Translations under genes and position numbers: made by a program
Shown here: piece after piece, positions 30,040 through 40,727 of the stretch
How positions within the stretch are numbered: position 1 is the stretch's first letter
Layout: every line of letters begins with the position of its first letter
Notes under the pieces: model-generated
What the model saw: only the letters and a program-made list of their open reading frames with translations
Databases searched by the model: none
Told to the model about the DNA's origin: nothing
From: Serpula lacrymans var. lacrymans S7.9
Taxonomy: Eukaryota; Basidiomycota; Agaricomycetes; Boletales; Serpulaceae
Direction: 5' to 3'
Assembly (NCBI RefSeq): GCF_000218685.1
Contig: NW_006763297.1
Location: 1,702,249 to 1,766,248, forward strand
DNA: 64,000 nucleotides

Positions 30040-30159
30040 GGTTTGGATTTGCGCTCATACCGATACTCTTCATCCTCATACCCTGATTCACTGCCTTCCA
30101 GCAAGGACTTGACCAGGCATTGTGCTTTGTTATATAGCTTCGTATTAGTTGCCTGACAA

Positions 30160-30170
30160 AATATTGAACT
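30160..30170 (+). promoter_or_regulatory. Primer binding site of Gypsy-2 (self-primed)
   Basis: AATATTGAACT, one base beyond the end of the 5' LTR, as in Gypsy-1; 11 of 11 pairs with 30029-30039. Confidence 0.8.
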
Positions 30171-30317
30171 CACCATCCTTTGAATCCTTTTCCAGAGCCA
30201 CTCTTTGGAAAACCGTTTCCTTACACCCTGAAAAAGACTGTCGTTGCCACTGCACCGGTCTAAACCTTCATCATCACCTTCTCCACATCTCTATCATCCC
30301 TATCCCTCTCCTCACTA

Positions 30318-31600
30318 TTGTCATCAACCCCTCACTATCCACACCACTACACCTATTGTCGTTCAGTCTTCTCAAACTGGACGTCTTATCTACCATCACC
30401 ACTCTCGTCCAATTCATTGCATTCTTCGCCATCATCAGATATCTACAAACCGGACTCGTCAGCGACATTGTATACTTCCATTGTGTCTACATCCCAACAG
30501 CTCTCAGAAGAGTGGGTATCAGACGCGGACCACAGACACCAGAGAGATTTCCTCGCAGCCCTCAACAAACCGCTCCCAGTCCTCCCCGTCCCTACCGAAG
30601 CCCGTACTCCAGACGCGGAAGAAATGGTTGAACAGATCACTGAGTTGTATCAAGACTTCTCTGCTTTGTCTTCTCCAATCGATCCGACCGAGGAAATCAT
30701 CCTCGACATAAACGACGCCCTCGCCCTCACCCAGTCCATTTTTTACCATTCCGCCATCTGTAGGAGAAATTCTCGCAGTCTCGAGGAGGTACTCCAACGT
30801 CTCCGACAGAGCACGGAGAGAACTTTTAATCTTCATATCCCTGTGGCATGAACAAATTCCGTTGATCGACTACTTTGAGAGCCTAGTACGCCCGAGTTAC
30901 GAGAATACTCCGAGGGTTAAGCTTTTGAAGGGAGTAGCCAACGTACAAGAGCGAAACCTACAACTTATTTTGCAGAGCCATATTCCAGACCTCCTCGACC
31001 TCTATCGAATTCACCCCTTTTCTTTCCCTGACATACCCAGCCGCCTCCTCCCCTACGACTTCGAACACACCTTGCTTTGCGGCATTGTGTTAAGAAAGAG
31101 GCCTCACAAAGAACCCACCTACGATATCCCGTCCTCATTTTTTACATCCGACTACTACAACACCTACTCCGCCTCTCCTGTCAGTTACCAACCTATCCAA
31201 TACTTCTGCATCGGCAATCATCTGGACCACCTTTCCATTGTCCAATATCTGACACGACTTCGCCAAACTCTCTACCTCCCCAAAATCCAAGATCTTGACG
31301 CATTCGGACCACGGTTTGGTCTTCAACACAGCACTTCTATCGTAATTGTCACGCCCTCTACCAAAGATCATATTCAACGAGTTGTTGCTGCGTTAGCACA
31401 ATTTGATCAGCTCATTGCAACCGCTCAGAGGAAATCCCGTGACGGAGAAGATTACACGACCAAAATTGACGATATCTGATACGTTTCAGAATATGTCGAC
31501 GAATATTATTGGATCTTAGAAATCCTCACACCATTTGTCGTCAACCAACAATCTGATCATCCCGAACGTTTCATTGTTACCGTTGTCGATGATGAGAACT
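30318..31600 (+). pseudogene. ORF0 of Gypsy-2, truncated
   Basis: Two open stretches in +1 relation: one ending at 30851 and the next from about 30712 to 31479, after which a stop precedes further homologous sequence up to the F3 junction. The residues around RHQRDFLAALN, ILDINDALAL, TLLCGIVLRKRP and SIVIVTPSTKDHIQRVVAAL match the ORF0 of Gypsy-1. Only five ATGs occur from 30029 to 31600, and each could derive from ACG by a CpG transition. The 3' part homologous to Gypsy-1 HPTDRFIVTEIN (here HPERFIVTVVDD) runs straight into the inserted LTR. Confidence 0.65.
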
Positions 31601-31602
31601 GC

Positions 31603-33366
31603 TGTTAGAAAACCACACACAAAACAAACTAACACACAATCCTCCCAGATTCCACGGAACTTGTTTATGGGCTTTGCCTCCTAGAACAGTGGAGTGGTCT
31701 GGTTGTTCGTGGGGTGGTACGTATAAAGATCCTTCAAAGTAAAACCCAGAGGTGTATGAGTGTGGGTTTTGAGGAGGAGGGATAGTTGAATTTATAGGAA
31801 GATAGGTGCTTTGTGGCGAGTATAGACGAGCACTACCTTGCTAATCGTAGCACAAGGTAGGTTTGAGAACAACGAGGATGACGAGGTGACGAGGTTCCCA
31901 GTGATAGCAGGCTCCTGACGCACAAACTGTAGTGCTCAGAAGGACTCTAATCAAAGGGGATGACAATCACTTTCAAAAGTGATGAGTGACGATGACAGCA
32001 GTTAACAGTGGTAGAAGTGGTAAGTGTTGTGACCACACTGGGTCACAAGTAGCAGAGTAGTGAACTTGAGAGTAGAGAAGAAGTCTGGATTGGAGTTCTT
32101 GTTTTTTTTACAAGGTAAAATACAGGGGTTTATATAGTGAAAGAAATGTAGGCTATGCACAGTATAGCTGTGCAAAAAGAATGAGAAAGAACATGAAGGA
32201 AGGAATGTATGCTGACGAATCCTGCATAGGTAGTACAGGATAAGATTGTCAAAAAAGGAAAAGAAAGAGATAGAACAATGAATGCTGTGAGTAATGTCAC
32301 AGGTTTGTACAGCCATAAAGTAAAGTCCAATAGCAAAAAGAGAGCAGGAAAATCATGATGTCATGAGAAGATGCAGTAAAAAAAGGGCAAGGCAAAACAC
32401 TATCAGTATCAACACAGTTCCTTTATTGTCAGTTAGGCATTCTAAAAAAATATGTGTCCATAAAAATGATATGTTCTGCTGAAGAAAAAGAAACTGGAGC
32501 CACCAGTCCACCACCTAGTCCAAATCCGACAGTTCCATGGCCTTACCAATGGACTGGTTGTGTTGGACCACCTGATCAAACAAGGGAGGGAGAGGAGTAG
32601 TTCCAATTTGGAACAAGTGAGTCCCAGGGAGCGTGTGGTAGGTGTAGCTGTAGCGAAGACGATGGACAAATGATAAGTGTACCCAAGTGAATGGGACAGC
32701 GATGAACATGGGCGACGCAAGGGGATGAACCTTCTCCAGCTCAAAAACTACCCACCCACGCTCCAACCAGGCAAGACGAGCGACCGATGTTTTGATAGTA
32801 TATGATGGCAGATCGACGTCATGAAGATGGACCTGTTGCCCTATTTGGACCAGCCGCCGGGGCTTTGCTGATATCAGCAGTGGCACGTGGTAGTCAACGG
32901 ATCGGCGACGGAAGCGGATAGGAAGTGGTGACATCAGAAATGGCGGGGGTGCAAATAAAATGAGGAGGAGGAGGGTGGAGGTGACGGAAAAGTGGATTAG
33001 AATGGGGATCCAGAAACGACCGTCAGGTGAGAATAAAAAGGAGAGGAAGGGGCCCATGGTGGGGCTAGGCAAAGGAAGGGGAGTAAGGGAAACGACAAAA
33101 GCGAGGGCGCAATGCAATGTGTAGCCAGTGGCGACGCGAAAATTTGCCGAAATGCCAAAACGCGGAAAGTACCGGATGGAAAAGCAAAGGTGAGCGTGAC
33201 TGGATTGCCTAATAGAGGTGGTGCTGATCAGCCACAAGTTCAAAAAGGGCAATATTAATTACTATTCCCTGTGGCACTGTGCCTGTGTGGCGCAAAGGCG
33301 AGTCTTTTGAATATTCGCTTCATTATTGACACCTGTCCATGCTACCAATCAACTTTGGTGCATGAC
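31603..33366 (-). repeat. F3 LTR, second copy (minus orientation), truncated
   Basis: 1,764 bases that are the reverse complement of 13707-15508. The first 83 bases of the LTR are missing, and the sequence passes at GCATGAC directly into Gypsy-2 pol. At its other end the sequence enters Gypsy-2 ORF0. Roughly 2.3 kb of Gypsy-2 (by comparison with Gypsy-1) is absent, so insertion was accompanied or followed by deletion. Confidence 0.85.
32515..33252 (-). CDS. 245-codon ORF of the inverted F3 copy
   Basis: Same length and frame as the ORF at 13822-14559, with about 12 residue differences (for example L to S twice, P to L, C to R). Hydrophobic segment retained. Same doubts apply about whether it is a gene. 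Confidence 0.35.
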   Translation of the reverse strand: MPFLNLWLISTTSIRQSSHAHLCFSIRYFPRFGISANFRVATGYTLHCALAFVVSLTPLPLPSPTMGPFLSFLFSPDGRFWIPILIHFSVTSTLLLLILFAPPPFLMSPLPIRFRRRSVDYHVPLLISAKPRRLVQIGQQVHLHDVDLPSYTIKTSVARLAWLERGWVVFELEKVHPLASPMFIAVPFTWVHLSFVHRLRYSYTYHTLPGTHLFQIGTTPLPPLFDQVVQHNQSIGKAMELSDLD

Positions 33367-36310
33367 AACGTACCCTCTTAGCCGAGACGAACAACACCAT
33401 CTAGACAAATTCCTTAACGAAAACTTAACAAGTGGACGGATTCGAGTGTCTAAATCACCCTACGCATCACTATTCTTCTTTATCAAAAAGAAAGATGGTT
33501 CACTACGCCCTGTCCAAGACTATCGCAAGCTGAATGAGCTCACCATAAAGAATCGCTACACCCTCCCCCTCATATCTGAACTCATCGATAAACTCAAAGG
33601 TGCCAACTACTTCACAAAACTAGACGTACAATGGGGATACAACAATGTCCGAATCCAAGAAGGAGACAAACACAAAGCCGCTTTCAGGACCAATTGCGGC
33701 CTGTTTGAACCCCTTGTTATGTTTTTTGGACTTACCAACTCGCCAGCGACCTTCCAGACCACCAGACCATGATGGACCACCTCCTAAAAGAACTAATCAC
33801 GGAAGGAAAAGTTATTGTATATTTAGACGATATCATGATCTTCACAGAAACACTTGAGGAACATCGCCAGATAGTCACCAAAGTCCTCCGTATCCTGCAA
33901 CAAAACCAGTTGTATCTTAAACCGGAAAAATGCGAATTCAAGAAACAAGAAGTCGAGTACTTAGGCATGATCATCTCCAAAGACACTATCCGTATGGATC
34001 CGTTAAAAGCCGCAGCGGTCGCTGACTGGCCTGCACCAAAGAATAAAAGAGAACTCCAATCATTCTTAGGGTTCTCCAACTTCTATCGATGATTTGTCAA
34101 AGACTACGGACGAATTGCAAAACCACTCACTGTGCTCACCGGAAAAGTTGACTGGACCTGGAAAGACGAACAAGAGACATCCTTTGAAACATTGAAGAAA
34201 ACACTTACTACTGCTCCCACCCTCGCTATACCAAACGATGACGACCCGTTCAAACTAGAAACCGACGCCTCTGACTTTGCTGTAGGAGCCGTCCTATCCC
34301 AGAAACAAAATGATAAATTCAGACCCATAGCATTCCTCTCGAAAGCTCTTACCCCTGCAGAACGGAACTATGAAATTTACGATAAAGAGATGCTCGCAGT
34401 CATGACGGCACTAGATGAATGGCGACATCACCTTGTAGGATCGAAACACCCCTTCACTATCTTCACAGATCACCAAAACCTCCTTTACTTCCGTCAGCCT
34501 CAGAAATACAATCAACGCCAAGCTCGATGGTCGTCTCAGCTTGCAGATTATAATTTCAAAATGGAACACGTCAAAGGAAATCAAAATACAAAGGCTGACC
34601 TGTTAAGCAGACGGATCGATCATCCTAAAGGCACAAACGATAACGAGAATCAGACACTTCTCCCAGACGTACATTTTGAAGTACTTGACACCAACGAAGG
34701 ATACCTACCAGATATACGTCGAAGCTTCCAGAAACAAGACGACGTAGTAAAAAGGAACTTGAAAGAGAAGCCGGATACCTGGAAGATGAAGGATAGGATT
34801 GTCTGGATCAAGAGAGAATCCGCAACGAGTTCCTACCTGATCCCATTAGCTGACCGCGTATACGTTCCCCGAAACTACGAATTACGGGCGCGAATATTAA
34901 AAGATCATCACGACGAATTTCTGGCTGGACACCCAGGAGAAAGAACAATGTTTGAATGAGTAAACCGAGAGCTCTGGTGGCCGAGTCTTTGTACAGATAT
35001 CAGACAATATGTGCGAGGGTGCGAGAGTTGCCAATGCACCAAGGCACGTCGGACAAAGCCTAACGCCCCTCTACACCTGAACCCGATACCAGATCGGCCT
35101 TGGCAGATTATCACCACCGATCTCATAGGCGCATTACCGGAGTCCAAGGGCTATACCGCCGTTCAGGTCTTTGTTGACAGATTCAGCAAAATGGCCCATT
35201 TTGTCCCTACTTTCGTCACCCTCAACTCTGCTGGTTACGCACGTCAACTCCGGGACAATGTAATACGACTCCACGGAATCCCTGAAAAGATCATCTAGGA
35301 TCGGGGTCCTCAATTCATGTCTCGATTTACAAAAGACATTTACGATTTAATGGGGATAACACCAGGCCTCTCTACAGGCTACCACCCTCAAACAGACGGA
35401 CAGTCCGAGCGGATCAACCAGGATCTAGAGCACTACCTTCGCGTTTTTGTAAATCATCAACAAAATGATTGGGCAGACTGGCTTTCCATCGCTGAGTTTA
35501 CATACAACAACCATCTCCACACCGCAACAAATCAAACACCTTTCTTTTTGAACTACGGACTACACCCAAGAACGAATATCACCACCACACTGTCCCCTCA
35601 ATCCGCTTCTGCGGCGGAATTTGGGGAACAGATGAAAAAACTCCACGACATCACGAAATCTTCCCTTCTTTTAGCAAACGATAATCTAAGAAAATATTAC
35701 GACCATAAGAAATCCCCCTCCCGGGAATATCAAGTTGGCAATAAAGTCTGGTTAGAAGGACATAACATCACAACGGATAGACCAATGAAGAAATTAGACG
35801 ATAAACGCTTCGGGCCTTTCAAAGTCACCCAAAAGGTCGGACCCTCAGCCTATCAACTCGACATCCCTAGGAGCTGGAAGTCCATTCATCCCGTATTTAA
35901 CGAAGCCATCCTCTCACCATACCATGCTCCCCAAATTCCTCAATCAACCAATTTCCTCACAACCACCACCCAAGATCGTGGAAGGAATAGACGAATACGA
36001 AGTAGAGAGTATAATCGCGTCCAGACCAACTAAACTGAAAGGTAGTAAACTCGACTACCTAATTCACTGGCATGGTTATCCAGTCTCCGAACGCACTTGG
36101 GAACCTGACACCAATCTTACACATGTCTCTAATTTACTCGCCGCTTTCCACAAAACGAATCCCGCCGCCCCTCGCATCATTACCGCTTCTCTTCATTTCC
36201 GTCCTTACGAAAACTACACCGCCACTTCTAAATCTCCGATGCTTTTTGATTGGATTACCAACAAGTTCCAGAGTGCCGCATCCGGACTCATGAGGACACG
36301 AGTCTTATAA
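33367..36310 (+). pseudogene. Gypsy-2 pol, 5'-truncated
   Basis: Begins inside the polyprotein at [16 protein letters not shown], equivalent to MYPLNRDEQIHL of Gypsy-1; the protease is missing. Reverse transcriptase retains VIVYLDDIMIF. RNase H, the integrase zinc finger and core (TTDLIGALPES) and the chromodomain (YLIHWHGYPVSERTWEP) are recognisable. Lesions: a frameshift by a small duplication near 33765, stops at 34091 (CGA to TGA), 34957 and 35296, and a frameshift near 35935 before the chromodomain. It cannot make an active polyprotein. Confidence 0.9.
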
Positions 36311-36322
36311 AAGGGGAGCTAA

Positions 36323-36949
36323 TGTGAGGAATCGATTTTTCTTATTGCATTCCCGTCATGTCGTGGTTAGCAGACTCAATCCCTGTCACTCCTCTTGCCC
36401 TTGGACTAGAGATTACAGCAGGTGTTTTATTACTTTTATCCTTTTTCTTCTTATTCTCTATTCACACTCACGTTCTATCATACCTACAACGAAGGAGACT
36501 TGTTGTAGACCCTCGAGAAGATATCCAAATGACATAGCAACGATCCAGTGCTATGTCGGGGAATACTTCGGAGGAATATTGATAAACGAAGAAGGTTGTG
36601 AGTCAGCGCCTTCTTATGGGCTTACTGATACAGCCAATTGCACATCCCTTATCAATACATTTTCTCATACAATTAGTAAATACAATAGATTGGACCACCT
36701 TCTCCTTTTTTCTTATTGGTTAGTTAGCTAGTCAGACCACTTTCTCAGTTCTTCCCTTTCTCGGTCTGACCATAGCCGTTCACTATATAAAGAAGTACAT
36801 ACTCGATGTATTGTTCTCTAGTTCAATATTAGTTTGGATTTGCGCTCATACCGATACTCTTCATCCTCATACCCTGATTCACCGCCTTCCAGCAAGGACT
36901 TGACCAGGCATTGTGCTTTGTTATATAGCTTCGTATTAGTTGCCTGACA
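36323..36949 (+). repeat. Gypsy-2 3' LTR
   Basis: TGTGAGG to CCTGACA, preceded by the polypurine tract AAAAGGGGAG. It has CG where the 5' LTR has CA or TG at several sites. Confidence 0.93.
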
Positions 36950-36954
36950 TGCAG

Positions 36955-37226
36955 CTCCAAAGTATGCTTTGGAGGTACAAGCAAAGCTTGTTCCTGCACT
37001 TTGCGTTCTTCACAACTGCATACGAGTTCATGATCCTGATGACAGTAACAATGAAGAAGGGGACAGCATAGGTGGTGGACAGAATAGTCCAACTATGCGG
37101 CAGGATCAAAGGGATCATAGTCATGTCATCACACCTTAGGAAAAGGAGAGGGCAGTACTTAAACGTGATATAATTGCAAAGGCAATGTGGGAACAGTATA
37201 TCACATATACTCAAACTGGAAACTAG
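36955..37226 (+). pseudogene. PIF/Harbinger transposase, C-terminal part
   Basis: Continuation of the transposase interrupted at 29530. The frame reads VQAKLVPALCVLHNCIRVHDPDD, an acidic stretch, a stop after HVITP, then a basic and hydrophobic end (RDIIAKAMWEQYITYTQTGN) and TAG at 37224. This is the usual C-terminus of fungal Harbinger transposases. Joining across one TGCAG restores the host gene exactly. Confidence 0.8.
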
Positions 37227-37282
37227 TAATAGTAAAGCTATTTTAACTACATGCTATCAATCTCAAGGTGGATGTAGTTGGA

Positions 37283-38060
37283 TCAAAGGACATCATCAGA
37301 GATAGCAGAATATGCATCAGCAATGGCAATATTCTTGGTGAATAGTGCAATTGCTTGTGTGCACTCAGCAGTGGCCAATGCATCATCAACACAAACAGCC
37401 TTGATTGCAGCGATTCTCCTCTTGGGTGTGCTGGGGACATCACCAATAAGCTGGGAAATACTAGGGTCAGGATGACTGAGCGATGAAGCCACAGCACTAA
37501 GTGCATCTGCAATTCCAAGAATAAGGATGGCAGAAGGTCCTGTCACCTTGGTATGAAGGCACGTTGATGCAGATGCAGGAGTGGGTGATCCAGAAGCTGC
37601 ACATTTGCATTTTGAGCTCTGAGACACTTCAATAGAATCCTAGAAGAGTGAATAGTGAGGTAAAGTCAACATCAAGCCATATCACATACCTGAGACTTTT
37701 CTTCCCCATCCAAGTCTAAATCACTCTCTGGATGACCATCCACTGTGTCCACATCATCTTGATCTACTTGCTCCTTGTAAGGATGAGGCAAAGGCAAAGA
37801 AGGCTCATCAATCTCTGGGATATGAAAAGCACCCTCACCAGTGGCATAGTGTCCGTCAATGAGTTCAATTATATCATTGTAGAGCAGAAAAGGGTTTGTA
37901 CGCCATGGCTTTGCTCCTGGATGGGACTGAGACAGATTTAATTGAGTATATCCCATACTAAATTATTGACTCTACACTTACTGCAATATAGTTATCCCAC
38001 ACATCTTCTAATATGTCATATGTCATGTGCTATTCCGCTTTTTATGTTATTTTCACAGTG
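37283..38060 (-). pseudogene. Harbinger-associated Myb/SANT-like gene, partial
   Basis: Reading leftward: VWDNYIA, an intron (GTAAGTGTAG...CTGTCTCAG), then SHPGAKPWRTNPFLLYNDI and a segment with IDGHYATGEGAFH, an acidic stretch, a second intron (37689 to about 37639) and DSIEVSQSSKCKC, alanine-rich sequence and a stop at 37283. The NPFLLYNDI...ATGEGAF block is typical of the Myb/SANT-like proteins encoded beside fungal Harbinger transposases, thought to bind the element's ends. The N-terminal DNA-binding half is not recognisable in the AT-rich sequence beyond 38060. Convergent with the transposase, as expected. Confidence 0.6.
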
Positions 38061-39008
38061 ATATCCTCACATATTTTGGCAGACATGGTAGAAGTATGTG
38101 GAACCAGAATTATGATGTTAAAACTGTTCTGATATGATCATGTGTCAATCAGCAGGTGCTACATATCCCTCTAAAGCTTCTAGGACATTTGTATGTTTAA
38201 TTCTAGATTAAATATTATTTTATGCTCAATTGCAAGGATACTGCAAGATCCTCTTGACATACCATGTTAATTATGGTGTCAAATCAATCCTATTTGTCCT
38301 TGTGAACATTTTTCATCACTAAGACAAACCTCCATAAGGTAACTCTCCCTCAGAAATTGAAAAAACAAACATATATTTATATGTCAAAAACACATAACAT
38401 TGGATTATACTATTTATCCCCAGTGTAAATGGCCCTATATTCAATGGGAGTATTGATAAATGCATTGGCTCCACATGTGCTACATAACTTAACCCACAGA
38501 ACAGTGTGGAGAGTGATAATATATATATGTTTTAAAATAGGGGCTGTATGAGTATATCCAAAAGTAGATAAGTTTTAGGTGGTAGTGCGGAACTTTACCA
38601 TAAAAAGATAGTGCACATACATATTTGGGAAGTGTTCCTGGAACATTTCTTGATGGATTGATGGGGAGGCTCACAGCAAGATCTGTCAGAGGCTCTCACA
38701 GAGTGCACAAAGAGATGTAAAAAGAGGCTCTCAGGGAATGCACAAAGAGGGTGAAAATTAATTTCATTTTAGTATTTATTGTAGAGTATACCTCTCGAGA
38801 GGATCCACAGAGGCTTCTGGTAGTGATTTAGGCTGTATGCCAAGTATAGTAAATCAATTGCTTATAGGGGCTCAAGAGGCTGGAGGGATGGTGGAGACCT
38901 ATTTCTCACGACGTAAAAACCCCATCTGTAAGACCGTGGGAACCTCCCCGAAGTGCTGCCTGAGGTGTCCGGGACGGCGGTCCTGCGTCGCTTGCCCCAG
39001 GCTTACTT
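38061..39008. other. AT-rich spacer, no gene
   Basis: No coding potential recognised. Contains a two-copy tandem repeat of about 37 bases (GAGGCTCTCA...TGCACAAAGAG) at about 38690-38750. The other end of the Harbinger element should be here, but I could not find a terminus matching 27911. Confidence 0.45.
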
Positions 39009-40628
39009 TGCATGACGTTATGGGATTTGATAAGCCCGACTCGATAGCAACTTCTAGGTGCTTGAGTAGTACGTAGTAAGCACGAACCATCAGTAAGCTG
39101 CAGCTTGGTGCGAAACTTAGCTAGCTCTAATGCCCGGAACACGCCACTTAACCACGAGATTGCGCCAGAACATGTGAACTCGATTTGGAATAACATAGAA
39201 CCATGCACCTAGAAAACGCAATTCACGGTATTACAAAGCTCCTTAGCAAGCAGCCCCGGAGAAGAGCTTTAGATACCATGATACAAGTTACGTGGTGGTA
39301 TATAAGGATGGAAGAAATAGAATCAAACGCAGTTCTCAGTTCAGTAACAAACACTCAGTCGTGTCACCCCTCATCAGAAATCAATTTCCTCACCAAATAA
39401 ACAATGGCGACAGCAGCGGTTCTTGCTCCCCACGACGTTCACACCAGCCTGAACTACTTTTCGGCGGTCAACGATGAAGCACCATACAATTACGTCCAAG
39501 CTCCTCCTCCAGGCGTACTCAGGAGCAACGTCGGGGCAGAATCGCACCCTACTGTCATTCATGACATTCGTGGCCAGGAGCATACCGTCGGTTTAGACAA
39601 GACCGGTTTCCAGTTTGTTAAGCACGTGAGCGAAGAGAAGGACTTCTTGGATGATGCGGCCATTGAGGTCAAGTACTATAAAGAAGTGGAGGAATTACTG
39701 AAGAAGGAAGCTGGGGCAAAGAAGGTATTCATCTTTGACCACACAATAAGGTGCGAGGTCCTCTTTGGTTACGAACTTTGGTGTCTTGACTAACTCCCAC
39801 GTCAGGCGAAACTACAAGGACCAGCCGGGAGAAAACACCCGTGGCCCAGTGGTAAGAACATAGTTTAAACAGTATATGCAACTCGAATCTTACCATCTTC
39901 TAGCAACGTGTACATATCGACCAAACTTTCGAAGCTTCTGTCCAAAGAGTCTATCGTCACCTCGGCGACGACGCTGAACGTCTCCTCAAAGGGCGTGTCC
40001 GCATCATCAATGTTTGGAGGTATGTCCTGGTCCGATATAAGATCTACATGTGTGTTCTCATTTTTCTGCATTGCAGGCCTATTGAAAACCCCGTTGCTCA
40101 TAACCCACTCGCTGTTGCTGATTATTTCTCCATCGATGTCGACCACGACCTTGTTTCTACACGCCTTATCTACCCAGATCGTGAAGGAGCCATTTTCAGC
40201 GTTCGTTATAACCCTGGTCATAAGTGGTACTTCCTCGCGGACCAGCGTCCAGACGAGGTAACACTGATCAAGTGCTTCGACTCCGATGTCGACAAGGCCA
40301 GATTGACTCCTCATTCGGCCTTTGTCGACTCTACGAGTCCCAGTGATGCACCCCTCAGGCAGTCAATCGAAGTCAGGGCTTTAGTCTTTGATACCGAGTA
40401 AATGGCGAGTTAGTAAGTGAGGGAGTTGTTGTCTTGTAGTCACAGAATAGTCAAATCCATGCTAATCACGAAAATGTATTTGATAGTCACTGTAAATCAT
40501 TTTTGATGAGCCACTGATGTTTTAGCTATGCTGCAGTAAAAGTCAATGCAAACTACTCACTACTCGTCCCATGGTATTACATTTTCAACGATACATCAGA
40601 GTATACGAGACGGTGAGTAACAACATGG
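39009..40628 (+). repeat. Inverted segmental duplication, copy 2
   Basis: Reverse complement of 23058-24677. Begins at GCATGACGTTATGGG and ends after GAGACGGTGAGTAACAACA. The two copies are separated by about 14.3 kb that includes the DUF6534 gene, the gap, Harbinger and Gypsy-2. Confidence 0.85.
39404..40401 (+). CDS. CmcJ/NvfI-like oxidoreductase, copy 2
   Basis: Exons 39404-39750, 39806-39851, 39904-40019 and 40077-40401: the same exon lengths as copy 1 (347, 46, 116, 325) and 277 residues. The VHIDQT motif, INVWRPI, RYNPGHKWYFL and SIEVRALVF are all kept. Visible differences from copy 1 include A/V near residue 22, GVPKS/GVLRS, AAIGAKYY/AAIEVKYY, DQLGDN/DQPGEN, PIGN/PIEN, RHIYP/RLIYP and GATFS/GAIFS. 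TATATAAGG lies about 105 bases upstream of the ATG. It appears functional; both copies may be expressed. Confidence 0.88.
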
Positions 40629-40727
40629 ACGGCACACTGACAACGACCATGTTACGATATATCCACAGTTTGATCGATTGAATTTCTAGACGTAAATACT
40701 GAATAACTTGAAACATCGACTACGACC

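Larger units (their letters stand above)
29531..30158 (+). repeat. Gypsy-2 5' LTR
   Basis: TGTGAGG to CCTGACA, 628 bases. Contains the inverted repeat GGTCAGACC (29939-29947)/GGTCTGACC (29972-29980), a TATA box at 29993 and the self-primer at 30029. Confidence 0.93.
29531..36949 (+). mobile_element. Gypsy-2: older, disrupted chromovirus
   Basis: 7,419 bases including an inserted F3 LTR. LTRs of 628 (29531-30158) and 627 (36323-36949) bases differ at about nine visible positions, six of them C-to-T or G-to-A changes at CpG, so it is older than Gypsy-1. A perfect 5-base target duplication TGCAG flanks it. It keeps a TATA box, a self-primer, ORF0, RT, RNase H, integrase and chromodomain. The end of ORF0, all of gag and the protease are replaced by an antisense F3 LTR at 31603-33366. 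Stops and frameshifts in pol confirm it is dead. It is a separate family from Gypsy-1: LTRs are only locally similar, while the pol protein is clearly related. Confidence 0.93.
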
